A stretch of 64,000 nt of DNA from contig JACKFL010000005.1 in assembly GCA_020632495.1 (NCBI GenBank), positions 62,001-126,000 on the forward strand, given 5' to 3'. Shown piece after piece: positions 49,422 to 58,259 of this stretch. The stretch's first letter is position 1; every line of letters starts with the position of its first letter. A program made the translations under genes and the position numbers. The notes under the pieces are model-generated. The model ran no database searches. It was not told where the DNA came from and saw only the letters and a program-made list of their open reading frames with translations. The stretch comes from Candidatus Omnitrophota bacterium. Its GTDB lineage: Bacteria > Omnitrophota > Gorgyraeia > Zapsychrales > Zapsychraceae.

Positions 49422-49455
49422 AAAAAGCCCGAAATCTCATGCTGAGCTTTCGGGC
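49422..49455 (-). terminator. Intrinsic terminator
   Basis: On the minus strand GCCCGAAA...TTTCGGGC (49455-49427) is followed by TTTTTC (49426-49421). It lies between the promoter at 49500-49528 and the 118-bp repeat and is preceded by GGACATTGAC. Confidence 0.75.
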
Positions 49456-49499
49456 GTCAATGTCCTCGTCTTCCCGACGTCCTCGCCGGGAATATAATA

Positions 49500-49528
49500 A
49501 ATATACTCGATATCGGGGGCAGCGTCAA
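49500..49528 (-). promoter_or_regulatory. Sigma-70-type promoter of the downstream repeat unit
   Basis: On the minus strand TTGACG (49528-49523), 17-nt spacer and TATATT (49505-49500). Upstream sequence (GAGTACCCCG, then AATGAGTA) matches that in front of the promoter at 58231-58259, so promoter and upstream region were copied together. Confidence 0.6.
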
Positions 49529-49569
49529 TACTCATTCGGTTTACGGGGTACTCATTTCGTGCATACAAG

Positions 49570-49797
49570 TGATAAGTAAATCCGAATATCGAATCTCGAA
49601 GGAATATCGAATTACCGAATTTCGAATTTTCAAAACAATTTCGAATCTTCGAATGCTCGAGACAAATCAGAATGTTCGAATCACCGAATGGTCAAAACAG
49701 TGCTTTGGGAAATTCGAACATTCGGTGATTCGGTATTGTCTCGAATATTCGAGGATTTGTATTTCCTTCGATATTCGAAGATTCGATATTCGAGATT
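49570..49797. repeat. TCGAATATTCGA-type inverted array, copy 4, at the 3' end of giant 2
   Basis: Words include CGAATATCGAATCTCGAAGG, GAATGCTCGAGACAAATC and, in the second half, GTCTCGAATATTCGAGGATT. It ends 15 bp before the stop codon of giant 2. Confidence 0.75.
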
Positions 49798-49812
49798 ACC
49801 CCAGCGCCTCCG

Positions 49813-52800
49813 CTAACCACTTTTTGCCGTGGTACCGGCCTCCCCCATGTATCCGGCCACCGGTCCCCCAGAGCGGGACCGGGGCCGGGGCTGATCGCGA
49901 TTACCGTCCCCTTCTCCGAGGAAGTAAATCGCGTTGATGGGCCTGACGTCGATGATCAGCGGCGTGAAACCGTTGACCGGAAGCGTTTCGATAATCAAGG
50001 GATCGATGGTAAATCCGGCCGGGAGGGTGTCGGCCGGCACCGTCGGGAGACCTTCGGTGACATTGAGTTCGACGGTCCCGCCGCGCAGATCGATACCCCC
50101 GACATCGTCGCCCCCGGTCACGGTTGCCGGCTCAGCCAACAGCGCCTCATCTCCCCCGTCGACCGGTTCGGTATCTCTGTCATAGCGTTGCCCGCCGTCA
50201 GGCCGGCGGATGACCTCGCGCACGCCCGCCGCGGGATAAATCGGACGGTCATCGAGTTGTTCCAGAATCTCGGCATCGACCGGACTCTGCGTGGTGGCGA
50301 TACGCGGTCCGCTTTGCGTGCGGTGAATATTCCAGCGCCAGTACCACAGCCAGCGCCACGGTTTGCTCAGGCCGGCGGTGGCCACGCGCCGCTGCATCGC
50401 GTGAAAGAACACCTGCCCGGCAACCAACCGGGTCATCGAATCAAAGCGGTTCTCGACAAACGTCTCCAGGGCCGGTTTGTCCGTCTTCACCTCTCCGTTC
50501 AGGATGATGGTGCTGTCGGCAACATTGGGATTGTGAATGCGCTGCCGACCGACGGTCACCACGTTGGGACCGATGCCGCGGCCGAGGATGCGGTTGCGCA
50601 CGCCCTTGCCCTGTTTGGCAGTCATCTCGACACTCGCCTGTTTCTGCCGCAGTCCCGGCATGCGTCCGTCGGGGACGCCGATCCAGATCATGGTCCCGCG
50701 CACCACGCGGTGCCCGAATCGCGAGATCATGTGATCTCCCGGATTGGCGCCGTGAACATCGACGCCGACGATACCGCGGCTGAGCGAGTTGAGTTTCGAT
50801 AGAAACGCCTCCAGCGATTGATGGACATAGGCCTTGTCGCCGATGACCACCGTGCGCTTGCCGATGCGGTCGAGCATCTCGCGGCCGGTAAACTTGCGCA
50901 GCAGGTAATTCATGCCCGCCGAGAAGTAGTCATAGTACATCGCCTGCAGGAAGCTGGCGATAAAGACCGTCCCGGCAAGCCCGCCGACCAGCGGCAGGCT
51001 CTTGGCAATCGACAGAAAGACGAAGAACCCGCTGACCACCGTCACGTACAGGTTGATTTTCGAGAGGACCACCGCCAGCGGCGCGTCCAGGACATTGCGC
51101 GCCCAGTTGCGCGCCTGTTGGAGGATCTGGCTGCGTTCCGGACTCTCCAGCGCCTTTCCGTCGGCGTCCGTGCCGGTGATGCGCGCGGTCTCTTCCAGCG
51201 CGCGGTCACGGGCGGCCTTCACGTCGGCGACGTCGCCTTCTTCAATCGCGAGTCCGTATGGGGAATCGTAGGGAAACCGGTCGTGGAGTCCCTCAGCAAG
51301 GTAAATCAGCATCTCGGTGAAGGTGGCGTGCGTGGCCGTCGCCGTCACCGAGGAGGCCTCCGCGTGGCGGAAGCCGGTAAAGTTGGAAAAAATGCGGCCG
51401 CTGAAACGCGCCTCGGGCTGAAAATCCTGGCCGACGGCCTGCCCCATAAGCGTGTCGTATTCACCGGTAACCACAAAGACCTTGTGGCGGGTGATCTTAT
51501 CGAGGAGGATGGTCGCGTTGAGCGACGGAAAGGTCTGTCCCGACTGGCTGACCGCGATCACGACGGTATCCTCATCGAGTCCGGTGGACAGCGGATCCTC
51601 GAGCAGCTTGTTAGCCGACTCACTGCGCACGACCATCTCCGGAAACATCCGTTGCAGGTCCTGCGCGAATTGTTCGCCCATCCACAGGCTCGTTTCCAGT
51701 CCGGTCACCAGCACATCGGTCTTCGGTGTCTCGGGCGGCATGGTCAGGCGGATATTGAGTTTCTGCCAGATCCCCTTCCACTGCGCGACCGCCTGGCGGC
51801 CGATCGGGGAAAGGTCCCCGGTGCGCTGCTGGGCCCTGGCGCGCGTCCATTCAAAGACGATCTCTGCGGCGATCACCGGCTGCCAGTGAGTGATGATCTC
51901 ATCGACCATACTTTGCGCGCGCTGCAGTTCCGCGTCGATCGTGTCCTTGAGCAGGTGATCGACATAGAGATGGATCTCGTCCTGCAGCTGATCCAGACTG
52001 AGCACGCCGGCGGAGTGGCGGCGTGCGAACACAGTGGCCTTGGCCCCGATGTGTTCATTGATCTCGTGCCAGGCAAAGGCCTGATCGAGGGCAATCTCTA
52101 CCAGGTGCTGCACCTCACCGGTGAAACGGTCCATGCCGAGTTTTTTCCAGAGTTCATCGTCGAACGGAATGCGTTCACCGAGTTCGGCGCGCAGATAACC
52201 GTTTAACCTGTCGCGCACCGCTGCGCGCGCCTTGCGGCTGAGCGCGTTGTGGATGCCGGCGTAGGCGGCCGACGTCTTCTTGATCCGGCGCAGGATGTGT
52301 TTGCGGATGATCTGTTCCTGCAGGCCCGCGAGGCTCTGGCGGTTCATCGAATCCGGATCGGTCCATTCGTCGCGGATATGCCCCAAGACCGCAGCCGTCT
52401 CGGCAATGTCTTTGCCGACGGGGTCTTCCTGGTCCAGCACCGCCAGTTCGGTGATATAAGGATTATTTTTGAGCGGGACCAGCCGGCGGGTGATTTCTCC
52501 GTCGTCGATCATAGACCGGCGTTCGCGCGAATAGACCCGCAGCCGTCCGTCCGGCGCGATGGACACGATCTCGCCCTTGCCTGGTTCCTGCTTCAGGGCG
52601 AAGCGGTAATCGAGGCGGGTGCCGTCGTCATCCACGGGCACCTTGAGCGCGGAGAATTCCGAGGCGATCAGGATGTTCTCGCGGACGGTGTCCATCCCCA
52701 CGGCCAGCGGCTGTCCGTCGGCGGCCACCACCACCCCGCCGGGATTGAGCGAGGTTGCCAGTCCCATGCCGAACGACCCCTGCGCGCCTTCCAGAAACTT

Positions 52801-55800
52801 GCGCACAGCGGTGAATTCATCGTTCATGAAGAACGCCTCGAGCGTCGCCTCGATAAAGCGGTCGCGCTGTTCGATGCTCCACGCCGCGGTCAGCGATACT
52901 CCGGCCAGCCGTTCGGCCGCGCGCGCCGCGAAGGCGTCGATACGGGCCCGCTGCGCGGTGAGGACCTCGTCGCCGCCGGCAGCCTGTTCGCGGCTGACCC
53001 ACATATCAGCCAGCCGGGCCGCGCCGGAGGTCAGCAACGACTCGCCCGACCCGGTGAACAGGTCGTCGAACACCTTACCCAGCTCAGCGATATCATCCTG
53101 GGTGAGCGCGGTATTGGGCGCGTTGCGTTTGGCCTCCATGGTCTTCTTAAAGATGTAGTCTTCCGACGGCTGGACCAGGCTCTTGGAAAAGTCCGGCAGG
53201 ATGTCGGCGGGATGCTGGCCACCGAACACGTCCTCGATGCGGGTGGCGATCTGCGTGTAATATGCCAGCCGCGCCGACGCGCCAAAGATCCCCTGCGTAC
53301 GCAGCAGGTTCATCATCCCGGAAATCTTGGGCGAGTCGCCCTGGGTTTCGTCAACCACGCCCAGCACGTGTTCGAGCCAGAAGCCGATGTGCGAATTGCC
53401 GTGCTTGGTCCCGTACATGTTCCAATAATTAAAGTCCCCGTTGTGCACGATATAGATCTCGAGTTCGCGCGTCTGTGCCTCCAGTCGTCCGTCGCTGACT
53501 TCCCAGTAGCGGACGTCACGCGGTTCGACAAAGCGGTGCGGATGGGTCTCCTTCTTGGCCGGGGCCGAGGTGGTCCCGTACCGGTAGTGACCGAACATCA
53601 TCGTGGTCCCGGTGTCGCCGAAGCCCTTCACCCGCGCGGCACGGACATGCCGGCGGATCTGTCCCTCCAGCCCTTCAGGCAGATCACCGTGCTTGGGATT
53701 GACGCGGCGGTCGCCGACGAACGTGCTCATGCCCTTGGCGGTGCGCGCCGAGATGACCGCGCCGGCCGCCTGCTGTCCGCGGATGTTGGTGATCTCCCCC
53801 ATCCGCTTGTACACGCTTAGCAGACGCCGGGCGATGACCGGTTCGTCCTTTTCTTTGCGTTTGCCGAGCAGGATCGCCACGCCGCAGCAGTTCGCGCCTT
53901 GCTTGATACGCTTAAGCAGCGGATCGATCACGTCCGTTTGTATCGCGCCGGCCAGCACGAACGCCGAGCCGAGCAAGAGCGGTGTGATGAGCTGCAGTTG
54001 TTCGATGGCGTGGGCACCTGCCGCCGACAGACCGGTCATGGCCAAACCGAGTGTCAGCGCCAGGCTCGTGCCCACAGCCGAAAGATGATTCCACCATGTG
54101 TTGGGCGCCTTGACGTGCAGATCGCCGGGCACCGTCCCGAAGACCGGGACGAGCATCCGCAGCCAGTCGCCGAACGGGACATTGGCGCGCAGGTTCGCGG
54201 ACGTCACGGCCGACGGCCCGGCCGCGGCGACGTGCGTCAGTTCATGCAGCCAGTACGACGCGGTCACACCGGCACGGAACAACAACGGACTGGCGGCCAG
54301 CAACAGGCCTTCGGCGGCGGAGCCGTCCCCGCCGAGATAAATTGTGACAGCGGCCGCGGCGGCCGCGATGTCGGCGCGGGTGATATCGAACGGCGGCGCG
54401 CGCAGGCGCCGGTCATCCGGGACGCCGGCGGTCACGGGTTCAGGGAACAGGGCACCGACCGCCGCGAGCAATTCTTCGGGCGGCGGGATGATCGCCTGGC
54501 CGATCAGTTTCATGTCGTCCTTCAGCGCGGTGAGTACATTTTCCACGGCCTGCGCGAACATCAACGCCGGATTGACGGGCGCCCCGTTGGCCACGGCCAC
54601 TTCGGTGCGCACCGCCTTTTCCATAGCGGCCCGGTACACGAGCGGCATATCGGCACCAAGTAATTGCGCGCGCAATGCCTCCTCGGCCGCCGCCACCGCG
54701 GCGGTCACGGTGTCGCGCAGTTCAAAATCGATAAAGCCGCGCAACAACCGCTGCTGCGCCGAAAGGTCCGGCTCTTCCCCGGCCAGGCTCTCTGCCACGG
54801 CCGCGGCAAAGGCATCGACGCGCGCCTCCACCTGCAGGTAGCCGGTCCGGCGGTCGAATTCACTTTCCACAATACGGTCGAGTTCGACACCCGTAGCGTC
54901 ACGCAGATAGGTCCGAGCATCTTCCTTGCTGATACCCTCGGGAAGAATGTTCCCGTCCAGGAGCGCGGTGATGATGTCTTCGCGGATCGCCTCGCTGTGC
55001 GCGTAGGCGCGGTTGAGCATACCGCGGTATTCCGGACTGTGGCGGCGGATGACGGCCGCCACCTGCGCGGCCGACAACCCGGCGCTTAAGGTGAGACTGC
55101 CGGCGCCGGTGATCAATCCTTCCTCACGGAAGAGCTGCGTCAGCGCGGCCGCAGTTTCGCTGAGGAAACCGGGCAGATCGTTGAGTCCGTCCTGGTCCGC
55201 CAGGCGGCGGCGCAGCAGACTCTCGATACGCGCCTGATAAACGTTCATCCATTCGGCACTGAACAATTCGGCGGAGACCTTGGATACCGCCGCGGATTCA
55301 GCCGTGATCACAAGCGGGTCAAGTTCTTCCTGAATATATGTGTTGATGCGGCGCTCCACCTCTGCCGCCGGCAGGTCTTGCTCCATAATGGTCCCGGCCA
55401 GGCCGTCGGTCCACGCGTCGAGATTCCGTTCGATGGCCTCAAAATCACCCGTCGCCTCGATCGCGCCGGCAATCCCGTCGCGCAGCGGCGCGGTCACGTA
55501 TTCCTGCACCAGTCCGGTGATGTCCCCGCGTCCGTCGGGCAGCACGGAGTTCAAACGGCCCGCGAGATAACCGGCCAGCGGCCGGGTCACGTCGACCGCC
55601 GCCTGACGCAGTTTGGCGGTATGCCCGGAATAGTTCAGGCTCAATTTTTGCACCCGGATGCGCAGGGCCTCCCGGATGATCCGCCGTTGCGCCAGCCGTC
55701 CGGGGTCTTCCTGCGGCAGGTCCGCGGGTTCGTCCTGTCCTGTCTCCTCCGAGGACAACGCGCGTCCGCTGCGGCTGCGGTATAAAAGAACGCCGATCAC

Positions 55801-57816
55801 GCCGGCGCCGATCAATCCCAGCACACCGAGCAGGGTCCAACGGTTGAACAGTCCCGGGTACGAATCCGGGACCGCGGTAATCTGTGTTTCCTCACGGTTG
55901 TCGCCCGCGTCCAGACGTTCGCCGTCACCGGTCTCGACAATGCGGTCGGTATCCACTTCGTCGGTGTCGGTGACGATCTCGGGGGTGTCGACGAAGTCCG
56001 GCGGCGTAAGCTCCTGCAATTGGGGGGCGGGCTTGACCGGTTCCAGCGGCGTCAGATCGGGCTCCGGCTCTTCGACGACCAGCGGTCCGGTGAGCACCGG
56101 CGGCGTAAACGGCACGGGCCCGGCCAAAGCGGTCTGCGTGGCCTCGGAGATCACATCCCCGGGGATCACCAGCACGTCGCCCGGATGCAGGCTTAAATCG
56201 TCGCGTTCCATCAACCGCGCCATGGCGTAAACTGCGCCGTCCGGGCCCCAAAATTGTCCACGCAGCGGCGGCGTGTAGCGCGCGTTGTCGTAGCGCTTGT
56301 GCGCGATGCGCAGATCTTCCACGATCTCGCCGAAGTCATCGCCCTGCTCCACCACTACCACGAAACGTCCCTGGTCGTCATAGGTATACTCCGCCGCCTG
56401 AACAGGCTGCGCCAAACCGAGCGTGGTCGCGAGGAACGCCGCGCCGGCCAGCAGGCCGACCCCGCGCACCTTGGAGCGTGCCGCGGCGAATGTCCGCCGG
56501 AAGAGCCGGCTGATGCGTTCGACCGGAATCGCGGAACTTATCCGGGCGGCGGCCCGCGGACGGGCGGCCAGCTCCAATTTCTGGTAGCTGGCTACACCCT
56601 CCTTGGAGATCACCACCGACGATACCAGGTAGTACAAGCGCTCGAGATGCTGCCGCGCGGTGATCTTGAGTTTGCTCAACACGCCGGGATCGCGGGTCTC
56701 GCGGTACACGCCTTCGCGCCGGTCGAGATTGGAAAACATGATGCCGCCGGAGAAATAGCGGCGTGCGATGATGCCCTGCGTGACGGGATCGAAATCTTCT
56801 TTGATGTAATCGTAGACGCCGCGCTTGATCGCTTTCAGGTACTGCTCATAGATCTTCTCTTTGGCCGTACGGTCCGCGATGTCCACACCATCGGTCTTTT
56901 CGAGTCCGACATACATCTGCCCGAACAGTGTTTGGCGCAGATGCCGGCGGTACCACGTCGCCAGGATGACCGCGTGGTAAATTTGCCGCAGTTCGTTAAA
57001 GTTCCGGCCGTGATTCACGTCCCGGGCGACCTCGGGCAGGATGTGTTCGCGGAAGAGCTGGCGCCACAATTCCTGACGGGCCGCGGTTTCCCCGTCGACC
57101 TCGGCCTCGACAGAATCGCCCGTGACGGCGTCTTCGCGCAGGCGCGCCTGGTAATCCTCACCGAGCATCACCTCCAGGCGGCTTTCGGTGATCAGCACGC
57201 GGCCGTCCTCGACGTACAGTTCGGCGTCACGCGGCACGACCCAGACCTTGTTGACCATCTCCACGGGCACCTCGGAGGAACCGAATTCCTGATTAAACCG
57301 CGCGAATACCTCACGCCAGTAATTCTCTCCGACCTCGCTCTCGGGATAGATCACCGAGGCGGACATCTGTTTGAGCATATAGTCCTGAACCAGCATGTCG
57401 CGCCCCATCTGCGTGCGGCCGAAGGCGTCGGTCATGATGCGGTCTTTCTCGAACGGCGAGAGATTCACCCACAGATCGTCCTCGGGGATGGTCAGCGCCG
57501 CCAGAAAATACTTGATAAGCCGGGTGAATTCATCGCGCTGCGCCTCCTGCGTCAAACGGGAATCCCCCGGATCGATGAGAAAATCGAAGCGGAACGGATT
57601 GTCCGGATAGATCTTCAGTCCGGCCAGGGTCGGCGGGGCATAGTCCGGGCTGGCCGGGACCAGTTCGCCCAGGCGCGGGATCTCCGGCGCCGTGCGGCCG
57701 TGGGCCTCCCGCGGCGCCGGGATGCCCGTGCCGACGAGGCACACAATCAGCACTTGGGCGATAAGCCGGAACGGCAGGCTGAAGCGGGATTTCGGGTGCG
57801 TTGGCGATGACTTCAT
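49813..57816 (-). CDS. Giant multidomain membrane protein 2 with GlmS-like (GATase II + SIS) regions
   Basis: A 2667-residue protein; ATG at 57816, AGGAG 10 nt upstream. It has a signal or anchor (about 10-38), an N-domain shared with giant 1 (LIKYFLAALTIPEDDLWVNL), a second signal-like helix (about 445-470, LLAGAAFLATTLGLAQPVQA) and a LysM-like domain (about 475-552). A Pro/Glu linker, a helix near 660-680 and a long helical part follow. Near 1191 is SYWLHELTHVAA (HExxH) among hydrophobic helices. From Cys1311, CCGVAILLG, RGQQAAGAVI, GHYRYGTTS and IVHNGDFNYW form a class II glutamine amidotransferase pattern. At about 2040-2190, VVIAVSQSGQTFPSLNATIL lies in a SIS fold. Hydrophobic helices (about 2255-2300) and a GGIDLRGGTVEL...GFTPLIIDVRP tail end it. 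Glutamine-to-sugar amino transfer is possible but unproven. Confidence 0.85.
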   Translation of the reverse strand: MKSSPTHPKSRFSLPFRLIAQVLIVCLVGTGIPAPREAHGRTAPEIPRLGELVPASPDYAPPTLAGLKIYPDNPFRFDFLIDPGDSRLTQEAQRDEFTRLIKYFLAALTIPEDDLWVNLSPFEKDRIMTDAFGRTQMGRDMLVQDYMLKQMSASVIYPESEVGENYWREVFARFNQEFGSSEVPVEMVNKVWVVPRDAELYVEDGRVLITESRLEVMLGEDYQARLREDAVTGDSVEAEVDGETAARQELWRQLFREHILPEVARDVNHGRNFNELRQIYHAVILATWYRRHLRQTLFGQMYVGLEKTDGVDIADRTAKEKIYEQYLKAIKRGVYDYIKEDFDPVTQGIIARRYFSGGIMFSNLDRREGVYRETRDPGVLSKLKITARQHLERLYYLVSSVVISKEGVASYQKLELAARPRAAARISSAIPVERISRLFRRTFAAARSKVRGVGLLAGAAFLATTLGLAQPVQAAEYTYDDQGRFVVVVEQGDDFGEIVEDLRIAHKRYDNARYTPPLRGQFWGPDGAVYAMARLMERDDLSLHPGDVLVIPGDVISEATQTALAGPVPFTPPVLTGPLVVEEPEPDLTPLEPVKPAPQLQELTPPDFVDTPEIVTDTDEVDTDRIVETGDGERLDAGDNREETQITAVPDSYPGLFNRWTLLGVLGLIGAGVIGVLLYRSRSGRALSSEETGQDEPADLPQEDPGRLAQRRIIREALRIRVQKLSLNYSGHTAKLRQAAVDVTRPLAGYLAGRLNSVLPDGRGDITGLVQEYVTAPLRDGIAGAIEATGDFEAIERNLDAWTDGLAGTIMEQDLPAAEVERRINTYIQEELDPLVITAESAAVSKVSAELFSAEWMNVYQARIESLLRRRLADQDGLNDLPGFLSETAAALTQLFREEGLITGAGSLTLSAGLSAAQVAAVIRRHSPEYRGMLNRAYAHSEAIREDIITALLDGNILPEGISKEDARTYLRDATGVELDRIVESEFDRRTGYLQVEARVDAFAAAVAESLAGEEPDLSAQQRLLRGFIDFELRDTVTAAVAAAEEALRAQLLGADMPLVYRAAMEKAVRTEVAVANGAPVNPALMFAQAVENVLTALKDDMKLIGQAIIPPPEELLAAVGALFPEPVTAGVPDDRRLRAPPFDITRADIAAAAAAVTIYLGGDGSAAEGLLLAASPLLFRAGVTASYWLHELTHVAAAGPSAVTSANLRANVPFGDWLRMLVPVFGTVPGDLHVKAPNTWWNHLSAVGTSLALTLGLAMTGLSAAGAHAIEQLQLITPLLLGSAFVLAGAIQTDVIDPLLKRIKQGANCCGVAILLGKRKEKDEPVIARRLLSVYKRMGEITNIRGQQAAGAVISARTAKGMSTFVGDRRVNPKHGDLPEGLEGQIRRHVRAARVKGFGDTGTTMMFGHYRYGTTSAPAKKETHPHRFVEPRDVRYWEVSDGRLEAQTRELEIYIVHNGDFNYWNMYGTKHGNSHIGFWLEHVLGVVDETQGDSPKISGMMNLLRTQGIFGASARLAYYTQIATRIEDVFGGQHPADILPDFSKSLVQPSEDYIFKKTMEAKRNAPNTALTQDDIAELGKVFDDLFTGSGESLLTSGAARLADMWVSREQAAGGDEVLTAQRARIDAFAARAAERLAGVSLTAAWSIEQRDRFIEATLEAFFMNDEFTAVRKFLEGAQGSFGMGLATSLNPGGVVVAADGQPLAVGMDTVRENILIASEFSALKVPVDDDGTRLDYRFALKQEPGKGEIVSIAPDGRLRVYSRERRSMIDDGEITRRLVPLKNNPYITELAVLDQEDPVGKDIAETAAVLGHIRDEWTDPDSMNRQSLAGLQEQIIRKHILRRIKKTSAAYAGIHNALSRKARAAVRDRLNGYLRAELGERIPFDDELWKKLGMDRFTGEVQHLVEIALDQAFAWHEINEHIGAKATVFARRHSAGVLSLDQLQDEIHLYVDHLLKDTIDAELQRAQSMVDEIITHWQPVIAAEIVFEWTRARAQQRTGDLSPIGRQAVAQWKGIWQKLNIRLTMPPETPKTDVLVTGLETSLWMGEQFAQDLQRMFPEMVVRSESANKLLEDPLSTGLDEDTVVIAVSQSGQTFPSLNATILLDKITRHKVFVVTGEYDTLMGQAVGQDFQPEARFSGRIFSNFTGFRHAEASSVTATATHATFTEMLIYLAEGLHDRFPYDSPYGLAIEEGDVADVKAARDRALEETARITGTDADGKALESPERSQILQQARNWARNVLDAPLAVVLSKINLYVTVVSGFFVFLSIAKSLPLVGGLAGTVFIASFLQAMYYDYFSAGMNYLLRKFTGREMLDRIGKRTVVIGDKAYVHQSLEAFLSKLNSLSRGIVGVDVHGANPGDHMISRFGHRVVRGTMIWIGVPDGRMPGLRQKQASVEMTAKQGKGVRNRILGRGIGPNVVTVGRQRIHNPNVADSTIILNGEVKTDKPALETFVENRFDSMTRLVAGQVFFHAMQRRVATAGLSKPWRWLWYWRWNIHRTQSGPRIATTQSPVDAEILEQLDDRPIYPAAGVREVIRRPDGGQRYDRDTEPVDGGDEALLAEPATVTGGDDVGGIDLRGGTVELNVTEGLPTVPADTLPAGFTIDPLIIETLPVNGFTPLIIDVRPINAIYFLGEGDGNRDQPRPRSRSGGPVAGYMGEAGTTAKSG

Positions 57817-57837
57817 GTTGGTATGCTCCTGTAAATG

Positions 57838-57871
57838 CAAAAGCCCAACCTCCCAATTGGGGAAGTTGGGT
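57838..57871 (-). terminator. Terminator-like hairpin in the leader of giant 2 (possible attenuator)
   Basis: On the minus strand CCCAACTTCCCC pairs with GGGAGGTTGGG (57870-57843) and is followed by CTTTTGC. The AGGAG ribosome-binding site of giant 2 begins about 12 nt further on. Its position between promoter and start codon fits conditional attenuation or a processed leader. Confidence 0.5.
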
Positions 57872-58023
57872 CATATATCCAAGGTAACGGTCTTGGACGG
57901 TTAATCTTAACGGGGAAAGTGGCCGGGGACAGCCAAAAGAACGTATCGCTCCCTTCTATCCGCGGATTAACCATCGAATCTTCGGGAGCATCACGGCTGA
58001 AGCCGTGATACCAGATAAGTGAT
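57872..58023. other. Leader segment upstream of giant 2
   Basis: No gene is visible. It contains a perfect 8-bp hairpin, ATCACGGC/GCCGTGAT with a 4-nt loop (57990-58009), of the kind found in REP elements tied to IS200-like transposases. A second small pairing (CCAAGACCG/CGGTCTTGG type, near 57879-57897) is weaker. Confidence 0.45.
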
Positions 58024-58141
58024 ATGACCCGCCTTCGCTCAAATGCTCCGGCATACTGCGTGTGCCTCCGCGTTTGAGCTACGTCGGGTTCATTTCGGAC
58101 GTCCATTTACGTCGCTGCGCTCCGTAAATGATGTCCTCAAT
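58024..58141 (-). repeat. 118-bp structured direct repeat, upstream copy
   Basis: Same orientation and, apart from one base (58081), same sequence as 49303-49420. It lies in the leader of giant 2, downstream of the terminator at 58142-58179 on the minus strand. Confidence 0.85.
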
Positions 58142-58179
58142 AAAAAAACCCGGGCCGCCGTTGGTTCGGCAATCCGGGC
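58142..58179 (-). terminator. Intrinsic terminator
   Basis: On the minus strand GCCCGGATTGCCG/CGGCGGCCCGGG (58179-58149) runs into seven T residues (58148-58142). It would end transcripts from the promoter at 58231-58259 after about 80 nt unless bypassed. GGACATTGA stands directly before the stem. Confidence 0.78.
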
Positions 58180-58230
58180 TTCAATGTCCGTTTAAGGTTG
58201 TCACAACATCGTTGCCGTGACTATATGCTA

Positions 58231-58259
58231 AATGTAAATCAATCGTAAGTGATTGTCAA
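58231..58259 (-). promoter_or_regulatory. Sigma-70-type promoter upstream of giant 2
   Basis: On the minus strand a perfect TTGACA (58259-58254), 17-nt spacer and TACATT (58236-58231). Predicted start near 58224. A GTCAC...GTGAC stem (about 58220-58198) follows in the leader, then the terminator at 58142-58179. Confidence 0.6.

Noticed and set aside
48391..49560. CRISPR-like or integron-like array from the series of hairpins
   Set aside because: Units are unequal in length, the stems differ in sequence, there are no regular spacers and no cas or integrase gene is present. Promoter plus terminator logic explains them better.
50818..53820. Plus-strand open frames of 462 and 523 codons antisense to giant 2
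   Set aside because: They mirror the minus-strand amidotransferase and SIS coding sequence and show no motif, signal or ribosome-binding site of their own.
35774..57816. NRPS/PKS-type megasynthase reading of the two giant genes
   Set aside because: No adenylation, condensation, ketosynthase or carrier-protein motifs are visible. The motifs that are visible belong to other folds.
57840..58259. glmS ribozyme in the leader of the GlmS-like giant
   Set aside because: The conserved core of that ribozyme was searched for by eye and not found. A short GACGAGGA word occurs only in the downstream unit (about 49468-49475) without the rest.
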